Shown: positions 9,893 through 17,721 of the stretch, piece by piece | Layout: each line of letters starts with the position of its first letter | Position numbering within the stretch: position 1 is the first letter of the stretch | NCBI GenBank assembly: GCA_937910235.1 | Contig: CALENB010000192.1 | Coordinates: forward strand, 1-57,661 | Direction of reading: 5' to 3' | Origin: an uncultured Myxococcales bacterium | GTDB lineage: Bacteria > Myxococcota_A > UBA9042 | DNA: 57,661 bases | Translations under genes and position numbers: made by a program | Notes under the pieces: generated by a model | What the model saw: the letters and a program-made list of their open reading frames with translations, nothing else | Told to the model about the DNA's origin: nothing | The model's database searches: none

Positions 9893-10291
9893 TCACCCCA
9901 GCTCATCCGCCAAATCCTCCAACAACTCAGTCACGTCAGCGAGCGGCCCCTCATGGCTCTGCGCCACCGCCAACCGCCGCGCCTCCTCCGCAACGGGCTG
10001 TGCCTCTGCAAACCGACCCAGCCCCATCAAACATTCCGCGCGATGTAGCCACGCCATCATCAGATCCGGCTGCAGCTCCGCTGCCCGAGCATAGTGCGGC
10101 TCAGCGTCCGCCAGCCGTCCGGCGTCCTGCAACGCCCGACCAAGCGAGAACCGCGGCGGCGACTTGTCCGGAAAACGCGCGACCATGGCCTCAAAGCGGG
10201 CGATGCGCGGATCGGGCGGTGCCTGCCCGGAGTCAGGTTGCTCAGCCTGTGACTGTGGCGTGTCGGCGGGCGTGGATGGATTCTGGGTCAT
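9893..10291 (-). CDS. small TPR-repeat protein
   Basis: The 132-residue protein starts at the ATG at 10291, which has GGAGG eight bases upstream; the frame remains open further upstream, but that part reads as non-coding. The N-terminal 35 residues are Pro/Gln/Ser-rich and disordered-looking. They are followed by two to three tetratricopeptide units (PRFSLGRALQDAGRLADAEP, then AWLHRAECLMGLGRFAEAQP). It is probably a soluble protein-interaction adaptor; no partner can be named. It diverges from the transpeptidase gene. Confidence 0.8.
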   Translation of the reverse strand: MTQNPSTPADTPQSQAEQPDSGQAPPDPRIARFEAMVARFPDKSPPRFSLGRALQDAGRLADAEPHYARAAELQPDLMMAWLHRAECLMGLGRFAEAQPVAEEARRLAVAQSHEGPLADVTELLEDLADELG

Positions 10292-10435
10292 GACCGGGCC
10301 TCCAGCGCATCGGGCGCCGTCACGAGCATGCCGTCCGAGCCGCCGCGCGCAAGGCCTCAGCCGCAGGGTCGCAAGATCCCCGGCGCTTGCGACGCCACTG
10401 ATTCGATCCACCACCTGATTGCAGCGACTGTTTTG

Positions 10436-10463
10436 TTGCTGACTGACGACCTGCGCCGATACT
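10436..10463 (+). promoter_or_regulatory. candidate promoter for the transpeptidase gene
   Basis: TTGCTG and GATACT are separated by 16 bp, about 65 bases before the preferred ATG at 10529. The match is moderate. Confidence 0.35.
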
Positions 10464-10528
10464 CGCCGTCACGCGCGCCGCCTCTGGCTGCGGTGCTCGA
10501 ACACACGGCAAAGTCGCGCGCAGCGGCC

Positions 10529-11995
10529 ATGAAGACGAGGTTTACGGTGGCGAAGCAGCAGGCAAGCGGAACGGGCGTGGAAGTAGCGCCGTTGCTCATC
10601 ATCGGCATCCTGACGCTGGTCGCCTTGTCGCTCTGGCTCTGGCGCGGCACCAACTTGCAGACCTCAGCGCGGCCCTCGTCGCTCGTGGTGCTCGCCCCCG
10701 GTGGCAGCGTGCAGCCGCCACCGCCGAGACCGGCCGTCGAGACCGAGCTGCGGGTGCCGGTGCTGCCTGAGGGCGTCGTGAGCAGCCATTGGCGTCCGCG
10801 CGCCGTGGCGGTCAAGTCACGAAGCGGCGTGAAGAAGACGGGCGCTGCGACCGCACAAAACCAGCCCCACAGCGAGGCGGCACCCCAAAGTGAGGCGGTG
10901 CTCCTGCGCCCCGATGGCTCGGAGTTGGGGCTGACGCTGGTTCCCCAGGTGCAGCGCAACATCAAGCGCCGCCTTGAGCGGGTGCGAGTGCCCTACGGCG
11001 CCGTGGTGCTCATGGATGTGCACTCCGGCGCGATCAAGGCGTGGGTGGAGCACCAGGAGGCAGGCGAGCCGGCTGGCGAGGGCAACGGGCTGACACGTGC
11101 GGTGGCGCCAGCGGCCAGCGTCTTCAAGATCGTGACCGCGGCGGCGTTGTTGGAGTCGGGAGCGCAGCCGGAGACTGAGACGTGCTTTCACGGCGGGCAC
11201 CACAGCATCACCCGCAAGATGCTGAACAACAGCGCGAAGGACACGGAGTGCGAGAGCCTCGCCATGTCCCTGGCGCGGTCGAGCAACGTCGCGTTTGGCA
11301 AGCAGGCCGTGCAGCGGCTGTCTGCCGGCGCGTTGACCGCGACGGCCGAAGACCTGTTCTTCGGCAAGGCCCTGCCCTTTGACGTGCAGGCCGCGCCGTC
11401 GGCGGTGAACATCGGCAACACGGACCTCGCGCTGGCCCGCGCCGCGGCTGGATTTGTGGGCACCACGCTGAGTCCGCTGCATGGCGCCGCGCTCGCCGCC
11501 GCCGTCGCCAATCAGGGCGTGTTGATGCACCCCTACCTCGTCTCCAGCGACAGCCTGCAGCCAGGCCGCGTGCGCACGCCCAAGGCGATCGGTCGGGTCA
11601 TGTCGGGCAGCGTCGCGCGGGATCTGCGTGAGATGATGGCCCTCACGCTCACAGACGGCACCGGCCGCCTGCAGTTTCGCTCCTGGCCCAAGGCGCTCGA
11701 GAAGATCCAGGTCGCGGGCAAGACCGGCACGCTGGTGCGGAACGTCGACGGCGTCTACCGTCACTACACCTGGTTCGTCGGATTTGCGCCGGCGGAGGAT
11801 CCGCAGATCGCAGTGGCCGCGCTGGCTGTGAACGGAAAGAAGTGGCGTATTCGCGGCCCCTCCCTCGCGCGTCACGCCCTGGCCTCGTGGTTCCTAAGCG
11901 CCCAGGGCCGGGCCGCGCGCTCCGACAAGAGCGCCGCGCAGCGCCCCGCTCACGAGCCGCGCTCTTCGCCCGCGCCAGCGGCCGTGATCCGGTGA
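10529..11995 (+). CDS. penicillin-binding transpeptidase (stand-alone domain)
   Basis: A 488-residue membrane-anchored D,D-transpeptidase that should cross-link peptidoglycan. All three active-site motifs are present: SVFK (Ser about 197, Lys about 200), SSN (about 251-253) and KTG (about 398-400). One membrane segment lies near residues 19-38 (APLLIIGILTLVALSLWLW), followed by a Pro/Ala-rich linker. Neither a glycosyltransferase nor a recognisable class B pedestal domain precedes the catalytic part, so it is a minimal PBP. The frame is open to 10328, but I prefer the ATG at 10529 because it sits directly before the membrane anchor; the ribosome site is weak. It could instead be a D,D-carboxypeptidase-like or beta-lactam-sensing protein. 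Confidence 0.85.
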   Translation: MKTRFTVAKQQASGTGVEVAPLLIIGILTLVALSLWLWRGTNLQTSARPSSLVVLAPGGSVQPPPPRPAVETELRVPVLPEGVVSSHWRPRAVAVKSRSGVKKTGAATAQNQPHSEAAPQSEAVLLRPDGSELGLTLVPQVQRNIKRRLERVRVPYGAVVLMDVHSGAIKAWVEHQEAGEPAGEGNGLTRAVAPAASVFKIVTAAALLESGAQPETETCFHGGHHSITRKMLNNSAKDTECESLAMSLARSSNVAFGKQAVQRLSAGALTATAEDLFFGKALPFDVQAAPSAVNIGNTDLALARAAAGFVGTTLSPLHGAALAAAVANQGVLMHPYLVSSDSLQPGRVRTPKAIGRVMSGSVARDLREMMALTLTDGTGRLQFRSWPKALEKIQVAGKTGTLVRNVDGVYRHYTWFVGFAPAEDPQIAVAALAVNGKKWRIRGPSLARHALASWFLSAQGRAARSDKSAAQRPAHEPRSSPAPAAVIR

Positions 11996-12014
11996 CAAAA
12001 ACCCTTACCTATCC

Positions 12015-12044
12015 TTGACAGGCCCCAGCTTGGCCAAGTACAAG
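12015..12044 (+). promoter_or_regulatory. promoter of the tRNA-Gln/tRNA-Glu pair
   Basis: A consensus TTGACA is followed after 18 bp by TACAAG, about 107 bases before tRNA-Gln. It probably drives both tRNAs and perhaps the downstream aminomutase. Confidence 0.5.
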
Positions 12045-12150
12045 CCCCTTCGCGACCGGGTTGAGCGCCCGTCGTACGTGTTTCGAATGCCCTCCGCTTG
12101 CGCCACCGCGCGACAGCAGAGTTCAGCCACCGAATCACACAGCTCCCGAC

Positions 12151-12221
12151 TCGGGGATCGTCTAATGGCAGGACTGGAGACTCTGAATCTCCCTATCTAG
12201 GTTCGAATCCTAGTCCCCGAA
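12151..12221 (+). tRNA. tRNA-Gln (anticodon CTG)
   Basis: The cloverleaf is complete: acceptor TCGGGGA/TCCCCGA, anticodon arm GGAGA-CTCTGAA-TCTCC, T arm CTAGG-TTCGAAT-CCTAG, and discriminator A. The 71-nt gene is followed by CCC, so CCA is not encoded. Confidence 0.95.
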
Positions 12222-12294
12222 CCCTGGCCTCCGCCGCCCCTTCCAACTATCGCGCCTGCCAGCGCTGGAAGGGACCGCGGAAGCTTCATCCACT

Positions 12295-12366
12295 GCCCCG
12301 TTCGTCTAGCGGTCAGGATGCAGCCCTCTCAAGGCTGAGACAGGAGTTCAAGTCTCCTACGGGGTA
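12295..12366 (+). tRNA. tRNA-Glu (anticodon CTC)
   Basis: The acceptor GCCCCGT pairs with ACGGGGT (first pair G-T). The anticodon arm is CAGCC-CTCTCAA-GGCTG and the T arm AGGAG-TTCAAGT-CTCCT. CCC follows the discriminator A, so CCA is not encoded. The gene lies 73 bp after tRNA-Gln in the same orientation. Confidence 0.94.
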
Positions 12367-12425
12367 CCCAACGCCGGGCGAGCTTCATGCTCGTCCGGCG
12401 TTGTCTGTTTTGCGGCGTTGTCGGC

Positions 12426-13559
12426 ATGGCCACGTCGACTGCTCCCTGGAACCGCATGACCGACGCCGCCACGCCCGACACAGCTCCGCCCAACTGGCTG
12501 GACTGGCGCTGGCAGCTCCAGCACACCCTGCGCGGCCCTGCCCTGGCTCAGCGCTTCAACCTGCCCCCAGCGAGTGCGGCCTGGATGGCTACGGGCGCCG
12601 GCTTTGAGATCGGGGTGACGCCGTGGTTTGCCGACCTGTGTGCCGAACAGGGCCGCGACGGCGCGTTGGCTCGGCAGGTGCTGCCCTCCCGCGAAGAGGC
12701 CGACATTGCGGCGTTTGAGCGCGCCGATCCGCTGGGCGAAGACCCGCACCGTGTCGCGCCTGGCGTGGTGCACAAATATCCCGATCGGGTGCTGCTGCTC
12801 GTCACCGACACCTGCGCCAGCTATTGCCGATACTGCACCCGGGCCCGTTGGGTGGCGACGCAGAGCGAGTCCCTCGACAGCGCGGCGTTGGACGCGGCGA
12901 TCGCCTGGATCGCGGCCAACCCGATGATTCGGGACGTCCTGATCTCCGGTGGCGACCCGCTGCTGCTCTCGACGCGGCGGCTGTCGCGGCTCCTCGATCG
13001 GCTCGCGGCGATCGACCACCTGCAGTTCATCCGCATCGGCACCCGCGTGCCCGTCTTCTTGCCGATGCGCGTCGACGCGGCGCTCGCCGACGCGCTGCGG
13101 CCACGTCGGATCCCCATCTACGTGAACGTGCACATCAACCACTACGCGGAGCTGCCCGACTTCACCCGCGATCGCCTAGCGCTGCTCGCCGACGCTGGGA
13201 TCCCGCTCGGTGGCCAGGCGGTGCTGCTGCGCGGCGTCAACGACGACGTGAACACCCTCCGAGACACGTTCTACCGGATGCTGGCCTGCCGCGTGCGGCC
13301 GTACTACCTGTTTCACTGCGACCCGGTGATCGGCACATCTCACCTCCGCACCACCGTGGATCGGGGCTTGGAGCTGATGGCCGGGCTCGTCGGTCATGTC
13401 AGCGGGATGGCGGTGCCCAAGTACTGCGTCGATCTCGAGGGGGGCGGCAAGGTGCCGCTGTGGCCGTCCTACATCGAGGGCAGAACGCCGACGGCGCTGC
13501 GTGTGCGGGGCTACGACGGCCAGCTCCACGCCTATCCGAACGAGCCCCGCGAGCCATGA
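12426..13559 (+). CDS. kamA: lysine 2,3-aminomutase family radical SAM enzyme
   Basis: This PLP- and [4Fe-4S]-dependent radical SAM enzyme should convert L-lysine to beta-lysine. The cluster motif C-x3-C-x2-C is at about 130, 134 and 137 (CASYCRYC), followed by ISGGDPLL. The two aspartates that bind the lysine epsilon-amino group in the clostridial enzyme have counterparts at about 299 (HCDPV) and 336, with the PLP lysine at about 342 in GGGK. The spacings match the family. At 377 residues it is shorter than the clostridial catabolic enzyme and close to EpmB-type proteins, which make beta-lysine for elongation factor P. The chosen ATG follows the tRNA-Glu gene by 59 bp; an ATG ten codons later is also possible. 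Confidence 0.87.
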   Translation: MATSTAPWNRMTDAATPDTAPPNWLDWRWQLQHTLRGPALAQRFNLPPASAAWMATGAGFEIGVTPWFADLCAEQGRDGALARQVLPSREEADIAAFERADPLGEDPHRVAPGVVHKYPDRVLLLVTDTCASYCRYCTRARWVATQSESLDSAALDAAIAWIAANPMIRDVLISGGDPLLLSTRRLSRLLDRLAAIDHLQFIRIGTRVPVFLPMRVDAALADALRPRRIPIYVNVHINHYAELPDFTRDRLALLADAGIPLGGQAVLLRGVNDDVNTLRDTFYRMLACRVRPYYLFHCDPVIGTSHLRTTVDRGLELMAGLVGHVSGMAVPKYCVDLEGGGKVPLWPSYIEGRTPTALRVRGYDGQLHAYPNEPREP

Positions 13560-13586
13560 GCCGGCGAGCGCACCACGCGCGGACGG

Positions 13587-15254
13587 TCAGCCGAAGGGCA
13601 CAGACCCGACGTATTTGTCGTCGAACTTGGCGTCAACCGACGTAAACCGCGTAAAACGGCCCTCAAAGTGCAGGTTGATGGTCGCGAGCTTGCCGGCGCG
13701 GTGCTTGCCGATGATCAGCTCGGTCTGCTCCGGCGCCGCGGTCTCGGGGTTGTAGATGCAGTCCCGATACACGAACAGGATCATGTCCGCGTCCTGCTCG
13801 ATCGCGCCGGACTCCCGCAGATCGCTCATGATCGGGCGCTTGTTGGCGCGCGACTCCAAGCTTCGGTTCAGCTGCGACAGGGCGATCACGACCACGTTCA
13901 GCTCTTTGGCGAGCCCCTTGAGCGACCGCGAGATCTCACTGATCTCCTGCTCTCGACTCTGACGCGAGCCGCCGGTGCCCTTCATCAGCTGCAGGTAGTC
14001 GACGACGATGACGTCCAACCCCTCGGTCATCGCGACGCGCTTGGCGCGGGCGCGCAAGTCCACGGAGTTAATGCCGGGCGTGTCGTCGATGTACATCTTC
14101 AGCTGGCCCAGATCGGCCGTCGCCTCGCGCAGCGTGACCTCATCGTCCTGGCTGATCGTGCCCTTCTTCAGGTCGCCGAGACCCACCCGCGCGCGCTGCG
14201 CCAGCAGCCGCTGCACGAGCTCCTCTGCGCCCATCTCCAGCGAGAAGATCATCACCGAGCAATCTTCGCCGATGCGCTCACCGTCCGGCACCTTCTGCAG
14301 CGCGATCGCGAGGGCCACGTTGAGGGCGAGCGCGGTCTTTCCCATCGCCGGCCGGGCTGCGAGGATGACGAGACTCTGCCGGTGAAAGCCGTACGTCACC
14401 GCGTTCAGATCCCGAAAGCCAGTGTCGAAACCGACGACATCCTGGCCGCGCTCCCGGGCGGCGAGGACGTTCTGAAACACCGCCTCAACGACGGGCGCGA
14501 TGTGCTTGTGGCGCGTGCCGATCGCTCGGTCCAGCGCGGCGACCAGCTGGTCCTGCACGAGGTTGACGACCTCGTCGGGATCGGTGCCGTGTTTGTAGCC
14601 TTCAACCTGAATCGTGTGGGCCGCGGTGAGAATGCGACGCACCTGCGCCAGACGCGCGATGGTCGTGGCGTAGTGCTCCACCGAGAGCGAGCTGCCGGCG
14701 TAGCTGCTCAGCTGAATGATGTACTTGAGCCCACCGGCGCGCTCGTGTTCATCTTTGCGTAACAGCTCGGAGTGAACGGCGATGGGCTCGATCTTGCGAC
14801 CTGCAGCGAAGAGCCGCGTCATGGCCTCGAAGATCAGACCATGCCGGGCGTCGTAGAAGTCCTCTGGGCGCACCTCACCGACCACCAGGGCCACGGCGCG
14901 GGCGTCGATCAGCGCGCTCGACAGCAGCGCGCGCTCAGCGTTGAGGTCGGATGGCGGCTGCGGATCTGGGTTGCGCATCGCGCGCTGCGGCGATGGGTTC
15001 CGATTGGACGGCCGATCGCGGGGAAGGTCCGCGGTGGGCGAACGCATAGCGAGCGCGGCGCCGGCTACCAACCCGTCTGGCGCCGCCGCCTCCGCGGGGG
15101 AACCGGCGAAGCCCAGGTCGCGAAATCCCGGGTCGTCACCTGCCGCGTCAAGATCGGCGAGATCGCCGGGAACGTAATGATCATCGCGCGGCGGCGGCTC
15201 CTCCGCGGGCGGAATTGTGTCGTCGGCTGGGTGGTCTGGGGGGGTGGCGCTCAT
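13587..15254 (-). CDS. dnaB: replicative DNA helicase DnaB
   Basis: This hexameric 5'-3' helicase unwinds DNA ahead of the replication fork. The N-terminal primase-interacting domain begins near residue 102 (DLNAERALLSSALIDARAV). The RecA-like motor has Walker A ARPAMGKT (about 300-307), Walker B VIVVDYLQLM, and the C-terminal motif DLRESGAIEQDAD. No intein or frameshift is seen. Unusually, about 100 Pro/Asp/Ala-rich residues precede the normal domain. I chose the ATG at 15254; a TTG 12 codons upstream is also open, and neither has a good ribosome site. It converges on kamA across 27 bp. Confidence 0.95.
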   Translation of the reverse strand: MSATPPDHPADDTIPPAEEPPPRDDHYVPGDLADLDAAGDDPGFRDLGFAGSPAEAAAPDGLVAGAALAMRSPTADLPRDRPSNRNPSPQRAMRNPDPQPPSDLNAERALLSSALIDARAVALVVGEVRPEDFYDARHGLIFEAMTRLFAAGRKIEPIAVHSELLRKDEHERAGGLKYIIQLSSYAGSSLSVEHYATTIARLAQVRRILTAAHTIQVEGYKHGTDPDEVVNLVQDQLVAALDRAIGTRHKHIAPVVEAVFQNVLAARERGQDVVGFDTGFRDLNAVTYGFHRQSLVILAARPAMGKTALALNVALAIALQKVPDGERIGEDCSVMIFSLEMGAEELVQRLLAQRARVGLGDLKKGTISQDDEVTLREATADLGQLKMYIDDTPGINSVDLRARAKRVAMTEGLDVIVVDYLQLMKGTGGSRQSREQEISEISRSLKGLAKELNVVVIALSQLNRSLESRANKRPIMSDLRESGAIEQDADMILFVYRDCIYNPETAAPEQTELIIGKHRAGKLATINLHFEGRFTRFTSVDAKFDDKYVGSVPFG

Positions 15255-15331
15255 GCGTGGCAGAGTGCCCGGCGCCGCGACGACGGGCAAGATGAACGGG
15301 GCGATTTGGTCGGGCGAGTGGGTCGGGCGAA

Positions 15332-15361
15332 TTGACGCGGCTGCGCGCCGCGAGGTAATAA
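15332..15361 (+). promoter_or_regulatory. strong sigma70-like promoter facing away from dnaB
   Basis: TTGACG, an 18-bp spacer containing a GC-rich hairpin, then TAATAA. It points into the 540-bp stretch before the gene at 15903 and overlaps a possible dnaB -10 on the other strand. Confidence 0.45.
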
Positions 15362-15670
15362 TAGGGTCGACAAACGAAGCGAAGTGGCCTACCCTGGTTG
15401 CGAGGATCGCTGCTTTTCATTGGCTTCGGCTATGGCCTCCCAGCCACCGCAGCAAAGACCGAGCGCCAGCTTGGCGATGAGCGGCCCCTCATATCCAAAG
15501 AAATCCGCGGGCATCCTCTAAGAGACCCGCGGGAATCAGGCCGACGCCTGATCGTGTCCATGGCCCACGCAGAGAAGAGATCGGATCGGCGCAACCGGAA
15601 GGTTGAACGGTCGACAATGCTACAGGATCGGAGGAGTGCTGCGGTGCGCGAGGCCGAGGCGGTGCACATC

Positions 15671-15744
15671 GCGGCTCCAACACCGCGGCTCCAACCACCG
15701 CGGCTCCAACCACCGCGGCTCCAACCACCGCGGCTCGAACGACC
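15671..15744 (+). repeat. 15-bp direct tandem repeat, five copies
   Basis: Units of GCGGCTCCAACCACC begin at 15671 (one base short), 15685, 15700, 15715 and 15730 (two substitutions). The unit length is a multiple of three, but neither reading frame through it looks like a real protein. Confidence 0.9.
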
Positions 15745-15902
15745 GCGACACCGACCGGTGACTTTCGGCCACGGCCCGAAGTGCTGGGTTGACCCGTCCC
15801 CCGCGCCGCGGCACCCCCGAGCACCTCGGACGTGTGTCACGTCGCCGCCTGTAGGCACCTTGAGAGTCATCGGAGCAGACCTCCGAGGAGAAAGAAGTAC
15901 CC

Positions 15903-16355
15903 ATGTGGAAGAAGTTTGAGCGCAGCGCTGGCACGACCAGCGGCAGAAGCACGACCTCGGCGACCCTGGCCGGCCCACGAGCGCGGCCACAGGTCGTCAA
16001 CCGCCGACGGCCCGCCGTGACCGAGGCGCCAACGGCGACGCGTCGTGTGGGTGGTCGGACAGTGACCACCGTCGACCTGAACCCGCCCCCGGCGGTCGCA
16101 CCTGTGCGTGCCCGACCGAAGGTCTCGCCTGAGGTCGCGGCGGCGAAGTCCCGCTGGAGCGAGCTGACCGGCAAGCTGTCGTCACGCGACGGCAAGCCCT
16201 ACTACCCCGACCGCACGTACGCGCAGGGCGACGTCATGCTGCACAAGCGCTTCGGCATGGGCGTGGTGGAGACTGTCGTGCACGAAGAGGCCGTCATGGT
16301 GCTCTTCCGCGACGGTCAGCAGGTCATCGAGATGGCGCAGGCCGCGACTCGTTAG
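15903..16355 (+). CDS. conserved hypothetical protein with C-terminal Tudor/CarD-like domain
   Basis: The 150-residue basic protein starts at an ATG preceded by GAGGAG twelve bases upstream. Residues 1-70 are Arg/Thr/Pro-rich and probably disordered. Residues 100-148 (YPDRTYAQGDVMLHKRFGMG, then strands ending in VLFRDGQQVIEMAQA) resemble the small beta-barrel in CarD- and Tudor-like proteins, with the pattern G-D-x-x-x-H-x-x-F-G-x-G-x-V. A role in binding nucleic acid or RNA polymerase is plausible but not shown. A hairpin follows and ugd converges on it. Confidence 0.75.
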   Translation: MWKKFERSAGTTSGRSTTSATLAGPRARPQVVNRRRPAVTEAPTATRRVGGRTVTTVDLNPPPAVAPVRARPKVSPEVAAAKSRWSELTGKLSSRDGKPYYPDRTYAQGDVMLHKRFGMGVVETVVHEEAVMVLFRDGQQVIEMAQAATR

Positions 16356-16365
16356 GGTCTCGGCG

Positions 16366-16390
16366 CGCCGGCAGCGCGAAGCTGCCGGCG
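16366..16390. terminator. hairpin between convergent genes
   Basis: A perfect 10-bp stem (CGCCGGCAGC/GCTGCCGGCG) with a GCGAA loop lies between the ends of the 150-residue protein gene and ugd. There is no T-run on either side, so termination is inferred from position only. Confidence 0.45.
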
Positions 16391-16397
16391 ACCTGCC

Positions 16398-17717
16398 TCA
16401 GGTGGGTGGGCGGCCGATACCGGCGTAGGTAAAGCCGGCCGCGGCCATCTTCTGCGGGTCCCAGATGTTGCGCCCGTCAAAGACGAGCCGACAGGGCGTC
16501 GCTGCGGCGAGCTCTTCCGGGCTGATGCCGCGAAACTCCAACCACTCGGTGACGACAGTGACGACGTCGGCGTTTGCGACCGCGTCACGCCACGTCGCGG
16601 CGTAGGCGATGTCGCCGCCGAGCACGGCATAGGCAGTCTCGCGGGCGACGGGGTCGTAGGCGACCACGTCCGCGCCAGCTGCGACCAACATCTGCGCGAC
16701 GACGATCGACGGCGCCTCTCGCATGTCATCGGTCTCAGGCTTGAAGGCGAGACCAAGCATCGCGATCGTCTTGCCGCGCACACCCTCCCCTGACTCAGCG
16801 CCGAAGTGCCGGAGCCCCTTCTCCGCGAGCACGCGCTTCTGGGCCGCGTTTACGACCTCTACGGCCTCCAGCAGCGCCATGTCGCAGCCGACGGACTGGC
16901 CGGTGCGCAGCAGCGCTTTGACGTCTTTGGGGAAGCAGGAGCCGCCGTAGCCGATGCCGGCGTTGAGGAAGTAGCGCCCGATCCGCCGGTCGGTGCCTAT
17001 GCCGCGTTTCACGTCGTCGACGTCGACGTGCATCTTGTCGCACACCCCCGCCATCTCATTCATGAACGAGATGCGCGCCGCCAGCATGCAGTTGGCGGCG
17101 TACTTGGTCATCTCGGCAGAGCGGCGCGCCATGAACAAGAGCTGATCGGGGCGCTCCACAAAGGGATGATACAGCTCGGCCATCCGCGCTTTGGCCCGGT
17201 CGCTGTCGGTGCCGATCACGACCCGGTCCGGGTGAAAGAAGTCCTCGATCGCGGCGCCCTCTTTCAAGAACTCAGGGTTGGAGACGACGTCGAGATCGGC
17301 CTCAGTCACCTGCCGCAGCACGGCCTCGACCTTGTCGCACGTGCCCACAGGGACGGTCGATTTACAGACCACCACGGTGTACCCGGTGAGGTGCGGCGCG
17401 ATCGCGCTGGCCACGCCTAGCACGTAGGTCAGGTCGGCCGAACCATCCTCGCCAGGCGGCGTCCCGACGGCGATGAAGACGCAGTCCGCGTCCGCCACCG
17501 AGTCCGCCGTGTCCGTGCTAAAGCCGAGGCGCTTGCCGGCGACGCTCTCCGCCACAACCGTCGCGAGCCCGGGTTCGTAGATGGGGATGGAACCGGCCTT
17601 CAACGCCGTGATTTTACGCTCGTCGATGTCGACGCAGATGACCCTGTGGCCGCCGTGGGCGAAACACGCCCCTGCGACCAACCCGACGTAGCCTGTCCCG
17701 ATAACTGCGACCTTCAT
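16398..17717 (-). CDS. ugd: UDP-glucose 6-dehydrogenase
   Basis: Oxidises UDP-glucose to UDP-glucuronate using two NAD+. The 439-residue sequence has the N-terminal Rossmann motif GTGYVGL (7-13), FIAVGTP, the substrate segment NPEFLKEGAAIEDF, and the catalytic cysteine at 261 in GYGGSCFPKD. The length is typical. The ATG lies four bases after the stop of the upstream GAPDH-like gene, and its ribosome site (GAGGTG) is formed by the last codons of that gene, so the two are translated as a pair. UDP-glucuronate would feed capsule or exopolysaccharide synthesis. Confidence 0.95.
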   Translation of the reverse strand: MKVAVIGTGYVGLVAGACFAHGGHRVICVDIDERKITALKAGSIPIYEPGLATVVAESVAGKRLGFSTDTADSVADADCVFIAVGTPPGEDGSADLTYVLGVASAIAPHLTGYTVVVCKSTVPVGTCDKVEAVLRQVTEADLDVVSNPEFLKEGAAIEDFFHPDRVVIGTDSDRAKARMAELYHPFVERPDQLLFMARRSAEMTKYAANCMLAARISFMNEMAGVCDKMHVDVDDVKRGIGTDRRIGRYFLNAGIGYGGSCFPKDVKALLRTGQSVGCDMALLEAVEVVNAAQKRVLAEKGLRHFGAESGEGVRGKTIAMLGLAFKPETDDMREAPSIVVAQMLVAAGADVVAYDPVARETAYAVLGGDIAYAATWRDAVANADVVTVVTEWLEFRGISPEELAAATPCRLVFDGRNIWDPQKMAAAGFTYAGIGRPPT

Positions 17718-17721
17718 GCAA

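Larger units (their letters stand above)
15255..15902 (+). other. 650-bp intergenic region with possible untranslated RNA
   Basis: Between dnaB and the 150-residue protein gene I find no convincing coding frame. It holds a plus-strand promoter near 15332-15361, an opposed -10-like TATTAT on the minus strand at 15358-15363 that could serve dnaB, and a 7-bp hairpin CCGCGGG/CCCGCGG near 15510-15537. A further 6-bp hairpin (ATCAGG/CCTGAT) follows, and the 15-bp tandem repeat lies at 15671-15744. A transcript from the plus promoter would carry over 500 nt of leader, so a small RNA or long regulatory leader is possible. Confidence 0.4.

Noticed and set aside
15370-15560. Possible 6S RNA
   Set aside because: There is a good promoter and some hairpins, but I could not fit the long rod with central bubble; a covariance search would decide.
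15671-15744. Possible CRISPR array
   Set aside because: Copies are only 15 bp and directly adjacent, with no spacers and no cas genes.
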